Translations under genes and position numbers: made by a program
Notes under the pieces: model-generated
What the model was told of the DNA's origin: nothing
The model's input: the letters and a program-made list of their open reading frames with translations, nothing else
The model's database searches: none
Part shown: positions 4,729 to 7,857 of the stretch, piece after piece
How positions within the stretch are numbered: position 1 is the stretch's first letter
How the letters are laid out: each line of letters opens with the position of its first letter
From: Sulfuricurvum sp.
GTDB lineage: Bacteria; Campylobacterota; Campylobacteria; Campylobacterales; Sulfurimonadaceae
Reading direction: 5' to 3'
Assembly: GCA_030679635.1 (NCBI GenBank)
Contig: JAUXSZ010000050.1
Location: forward strand, 1-7,857
DNA length: 7,857 nucleotides

Positions 4729-6550
4729 GGGTTTCCTTTAGATGAGTAATAGCATCATATACTGTTTTGGCGTCACTGTCTATACGCAAAGGGGCTCCGT
4801 AAACGATATGGATACGGCGACGGAGCCCATGAGACAAAGGTACATGACGCTTTTGGGAGCGCGAAAAGATGCTTCCGTATATGCCATGAATGTAGAAGGG
4901 GATAATAACCCCCTCAACCCCCTGCGCTATGATCTGAAATCCGGGATAAAATTTCCCTATTTCACCGTCTTGACTAATTCCCCCCTCCGGAAATAGTCCG
5001 ATGATTTCATCATTATTCAACCGTTCTTTTGCTGTTTTAAACGCATCTTTCGCGGCGGCGGCGGATATGGGGATCACCCGGCCTAGATCCATAATGGGAC
5101 GTATAAACGGTTTTTGATAGATAGAACGTTCCATCATGTATCCGATCCGTCGTTCTACCCCGATTTGTACCAAAATCCAATCGATCCAGCTTACATGGTT
5201 CCCCAGCAATAAGACAGACCCTTTTGTCGGGATATGCTCCATACCCATAGGAATGATCTGGTAGCGCAGAGAGAGAATTTTTTCAAAAAAGAGCCACAAA
5301 AGGAAATCGGCGTGACGAAGAATCAACCCAATACTGAGTAACAAAGAAAGAGAAAACATCGACCAAAAAAGAGGCAGGCTCTGATACCCTGCCATCGCTG
5401 CCAATGTCGTTAGAGAGAGAAAGAAAATCATCACAATATTTTGTATCCAATTGTTACCGGCAAGAATGAATCCCAACTGTTTTGCGGGGGCACGTGATTG
5501 AATGAGGGCATTGAGTGAGACAATCATCATCGCACCGCCGATACCGAAACAAAAAAAGATAATGCCGATGAGGGTGAGAGATTGGGTAAGCGGCAGGGCA
5601 AAGAGCGTCGCGGTAAGGATTATGGAGCCTAGAGGAATCAGTCCGTGATGCACATAATGTTTACTGATACGTGAAGAGACGTAAGAGCCGACAATAATAC
5701 CAAAGGCGGCCAACGCCATGAGCCCTTGGACGATGATCGTATTGTCTTGATGAAGCGTCGCTTTGGCATAGGCTCCGAATGAGGCCAGAATCACTTGCGA
5801 AATGGACCAAAACAGGGACAATCCGATGATCGCTTCAAGGATACTGCGGTTACGACGCAAGGAGATCCAATTTTTTCGGAAATAAAAACCGCGAATATAC
5901 TGTCTGATATCAAAGGGCTTTTGCTTTCCAGGGTGCTTAGCGGGCAAGAGAAGGGTCAAGCCGTATTCAACAAGAGATCCGGCGACGAGTAGCCATCCCA
6001 ATGGCGCTATCTGGCGTAAAATATCCGCTTCACTGTGATAAGTCTCCGTTAAAGAGGTTTCAAAGAAAAAGGTATAAACCATAATTCCTGAGAGGATAGC
6101 GACGGTGGTCACCGACTGTACGACAGCGTTTAATCCGCTGATACGGTTCTTTGAAACCAAGTCGGTAATGTATCCGTATTTGGCAGGTGAATAAAGGGCA
6201 CTTTGAGCAGCAAGAAGAAACGTGAGACCGAAGGCGCACCAAAAATATCCCTGATAATAAGAAAAGGTAATCCCCAGGGTAATAACAACGGCCGCGAGTG
6301 CTCCGTATTGCATCACATGCGCTTTTGAAAAACGTTGCGATAAAAAGCCGGAGGGGGTCAGTAAGAGAACAAAGGGGAGGAGAATAAGGGCATTTAAAAT
6401 AGAGGTTAGTACAATCTGCACATGACCGTCGTACATTTTGAATACGGTATTCTGTATCACGATTTTATGCCCTAGATCGGTAAAGGCGTTGAGGAAAAGG
6501 GCTATCGTATAGGGGAGGACTCCCCTACTTTTCCAAAGAGATACTTTCAC
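4715..6550 (-). CDS. LplT-like MFS transporter fused to PlsC/Aas-type acyltransferase
   Basis: This is a 611-residue inner-membrane protein numbered from GTG at 6550. Residues about 8-415 form an MFS domain of the lysophospholipid transporter (LplT) kind, with LNAFTDLGHK near the start and about 12 hydrophobic segments. A cytoplasmic acyltransferase domain follows from about 430: NHVSWID gives HX4D with H452 and D457, and FPEGGISQDGEIGKFYPGF (520-538) resembles E. coli Aas more than classical PlsC. The likely role is flipping lysophospholipid inward and re-acylating it. The related three-part proteins continue into an acyl-ACP synthetase (AMP-ligase); here the chain stops soon after the acyltransferase, so activated acyl donors must come from elsewhere. 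The GTG at 6550 overlaps the upstream stop as GTGA. An alternative GTG at 6568 would add six residues but its purine-rich sequence abuts the codon. dgkA follows with a 14-bp overlap. Overall assignment strong, exact lipid substrate inferred. Confidence 0.88.
   Translation of the reverse strand: MKVSLWKSRGVLPYTIALFLNAFTDLGHKIVIQNTVFKMYDGHVQIVLTSILNALILLPFVLLLTPSGFLSQRFSKAHVMQYGALAAVVITLGITFSYYQGYFWCAFGLTFLLAAQSALYSPAKYGYITDLVSKNRISGLNAVVQSVTTVAILSGIMVYTFFFETSLTETYHSEADILRQIAPLGWLLVAGSLVEYGLTLLLPAKHPGKQKPFDIRQYIRGFYFRKNWISLRRNRSILEAIIGLSLFWSISQVILASFGAYAKATLHQDNTIIVQGLMALAAFGIIVGSYVSSRISKHYVHHGLIPLGSIILTATLFALPLTQSLTLIGIIFFCFGIGGAMMIVSLNALIQSRAPAKQLGFILAGNNWIQNIVMIFFLSLTTLAAMAGYQSLPLFWSMFSLSLLLSIGLILRHADFLLWLFFEKILSLRYQIIPMGMEHIPTKGSVLLLGNHVSWIDWILVQIGVERRIGYMMERSIYQKPFIRPIMDLGRVIPISAAAAKDAFKTAKERLNNDEIIGLFPEGGISQDGEIGKFYPGFQIIAQGVEGVIIPFYIHGIYGSIFSRSQKRHVPLSHGLRRRIHIVYGAPLRIDSDAKTVYDAITHLKETHGSQ
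4734..4738 (-). promoter_or_regulatory. Ribosome binding site of dgkA
   Basis: The minus strand reads AAGGA, five bases before the dgkA ATG at 4728, placed inside the acyltransferase coding sequence. Confidence 0.65.
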
Positions 6551-7257
6551 CCTAGTACCGTGCTCCACCCCTCATAATTGCCGTGCTCTTGCAGTACGGC
6601 ATCATAAAGCATCAAGGTTGTTTCTTTGACCTGCTCGTGGGTAATAGATTCTGTTTTTACAACAATAGCACCGTAGGTATGGTCGCTGTCGTTGTCTTCA
6701 ACATATTCTTTGAGGCTGAAACCGTGAGGTGTAAGGGATTGTAAAAAACGTTCCAATGCACTTTTGGTCTGAAAATAGAAGTAGTGCTCCACTTCACGCT
6801 CGAGCGTTAAATCATCACCCGCTTCCAGTAGAGCTTCAATCGTATGACGGTTTTGGATGGTCAGCGTGATATACGGATCGGGATAAAGACGCTCAAGGTA
6901 CATCTCCCATTTGCTGTCTCGTGCACTGGCACATTCATAGGGATAAGATTGATGTCGTCCCATTGTCTGGGCCACTAGATTTTCAAATATTTTAGGGGAA
7001 GAAGCGTAAAAATAAAGTTCACACCACCCCTCTTTGGCAATGGTTCCGGCATACACGGCATTCAGCTGGCTTTGCAGTGTGTCGATGAGGTCATTACGAA
7101 AAGAAATAAAATTAGTATCCAAGGGATCACTGTTTTTGACAAAGAGCCATAATAACCATGGTTTCTCGGCTTGCGGTGCCTCATCAAAGAGTGAGAGATC
7201 AACCTCACAACGGGAGTCCACCCCCTCTTCATCCGTTAATTCATAAAATTCTATCAT
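6547..7257 (-). CDS. DUF695 domain protein with C-terminal RraB-like domain
   Basis: This is a soluble, acidic 236-residue protein with no signal peptide or membrane segment. Residues about 1-130 look like DUF695: EKPWLLWLFV, EGWCELYFYASSP and a YLERLYPDP element. Residues about 136-236 resemble the RraB (regulator of RNase E activity B) fold: EREVEHYFYF at 153-162, LTPHGFSLKE, YGAIVVKTESIT and the closing NYEGWSTVL. In gammaproteobacteria RraB binds RNase E and slows RNA decay; whether this protein touches RNA or any nuclease is unknown. The start is ATG at 7257 with only a weak GGA-type site about 10 bases upstream. Its TGA overlaps the next gene's start as GTGA, and the preceding gene ends 42 bases away, so it probably sits in the same transcript as the lipid genes. 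Domain calls are from recall of family patterns, moderately sure. Confidence 0.72.
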   Translation of the reverse strand: MIEFYELTDEEGVDSRCEVDLSLFDEAPQAEKPWLLWLFVKNSDPLDTNFISFRNDLIDTLQSQLNAVYAGTIAKEGWCELYFYASSPKIFENLVAQTMGRHQSYPYECASARDSKWEMYLERLYPDPYITLTIQNRHTIEALLEAGDDLTLEREVEHYFYFQTKSALERFLQSLTPHGFSLKEYVEDNDSDHTYGAIVVKTESITHEQVKETTLMLYDAVLQEHGNYEGWSTVLG

Positions 7258-7299
7258 TCGTTAGTCCATATCTTTTTTGGTATTTTATCCAAACATCCC

Positions 7300-7857
7300 T
7301 CATTCGCCGTTGTAGCTTTGGTGGAGTTTGACTTTATGGGTTAAATCCAGCATCTCTTTGGGAGAGATAGGGCGTTGATGCTGATCTTGCTGTACGAGTG
7401 TTTGGGTCAACAGCTGCATCTGAGCAATCGCTTCGTTCGCAACGTTTTCTAACTGTTCACGAAGGGCACGATGCTCTTGTTTTTCGTACCCCTCGAGAGT
7501 GACGACCAATTCAACCAGTTTGCTTTTTGCGACAATAAATTCTTGGTGCAGTAATTCAGCAGAGGCAAAAAGATGACCAATCGGTTTAAGGGATTCGGTG
7601 AGTTCTTTACTGTTATGACTCATTTCGCGCATATGGTTCGAGGATAAAACCATTTGCTGCATAATGAGTTCACTCTGCTCTCTCGATCCTTTGAGTATTT
7701 TTTCGTTTTCCAACAACGTCGTTACAATACTTTCACTTTTTGATCCTATGGTCTGAATCTGACGTGAAAACTCGCCGATAATGCGAGAAAATTCATTTTC
7801 CAGATGTCCAATCACGGAATTTACCGAATGAGATTTATGGAACTTTTCAAAAATATT
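7300..7857 (-). CDS. Unrecognised helical, probably coiled-coil protein, N-terminus missing
   Basis: The reading frame is open to the window edge; 14 further codons precede the GTG at 7815, so the real start is probably outside and 185 residues are seen. The visible part is charged and rich in Glu, Gln, Ser and Leu, without proline until near the end, with heptad-like spacing of hydrophobics through most of its length (for example ENEFSRIIGEFSRQIQTIG and EQLENVANEAIAQMQLLTQ). There is no membrane segment, no Cys, and no enzyme motif. It ends in a short polar tail (PKEMLDLTHKVKLHQSYNGE). This could be the cytoplasmic tail of a MotA/TolQ-like or chemoreceptor-like membrane protein, or a free structural coiled coil; the sequence shown cannot decide. 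The DUF695-RraB gene starts 42 bases after its stop. Confidence 0.7.
   Translation of the reverse strand, partial: NIFEKFHKSHSVNSVIGHLENEFSRIIGEFSRQIQTIGSKSESIVTTLLENEKILKGSREQSELIMQQMVLSSNHMREMSHNSKELTESLKPIGHLFASAELLHQEFIVAKSKLVELVVTLEGYEKQEHRALREQLENVANEAIAQMQLLTQTLVQQDQHQRPISPKEMLDLTHKVKLHQSYNGE

Noticed and set aside
7258..7299. Possible promoter (TAAAAT on the minus strand) before the DUF695 gene
   Set aside because: The box has a mismatch, no TG extension and no -35; in such AT-rich sequence it is not better than chance.
1..7857. Search by eye for CRISPR arrays, tRNA or rRNA genes, IS ends and attachment sites
   Set aside because: No regularly spaced repeats, cloverleaf-like sequence, transposase-like frame or flanking inverted repeats were seen; nearly all of the window is coding.

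Overview
The window looks like a chromosomal segment of a free-living Campylobacterota (epsilonproteobacterial) species. It is gene-dense with moderate GC. It carries the carboxynorspermidine/carboxyspermidine route to spermidine (nspC plus a saccharopine-dehydrogenase-like reductase), and its -10 boxes are good while its -35 boxes are poor. A Sulfuricurvum- or Sulfurimonas-like organism is my best guess; this is inference from protein style and base composition. No phage, IS element, CRISPR array, tRNA or rRNA is visible.

Layout, left to right. (1) 1-789, minus: the first 263 codons of carboxynorspermidine decarboxylase (nspC), cut by the window edge. (2) 837-1592, minus: an exported LAS/M15-type D-Ala-D-Ala carboxypeptidase-like protein. 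(3) 1593-1763: a divergent intergenic region with an extended -10 promoter to the right and a dyad-rich candidate operator to the left. (4) 1764-3115, plus: a two-gene AMMECR1-MEMO1 operon (AmmeMemoRadiSam proteins A and B) without its usual radical SAM partner. (5) 3112-4296, minus: carboxynorspermidine/carboxyspermidine dehydrogenase. Its stop codon shares a TTAA palindrome with the stop of the MEMO1 gene. (6) 4348-4728, minus: diacylglycerol kinase dgkA, overlapping the end of (7) 4715-6550, minus: an LplT-like MFS transporter fused to a PlsC/Aas-type acyltransferase. (8) 6547-7257, minus: a DUF695-RraB-like two-domain protein. (9) 7300-7857, minus: the C-terminal part of a long helical, probably coiled-coil protein that starts beyond the window.

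Two themes connect the genes. Polyamine synthesis: the dehydrogenase condenses aspartate semialdehyde with a diamine and NspC decarboxylates the product. The two genes lie on the same strand but are separated by the AMMECR1-MEMO1 pair on the opposite strand and by the carboxypeptidase. Membrane lipid recycling: the MFS-acyltransferase would bring lysophospholipid inward and re-acylate it, and DgkA returns diacylglycerol to phosphatidic acid. Genes 6 to 8 overlap and probably form one leftward operon. The most interesting items are the orphan AMMECR1-MEMO1 pair, the truncated LplT-acyltransferase architecture, the RraB-like domain in a lineage not known for RNase E, and the dyad-rich divergent promoter.
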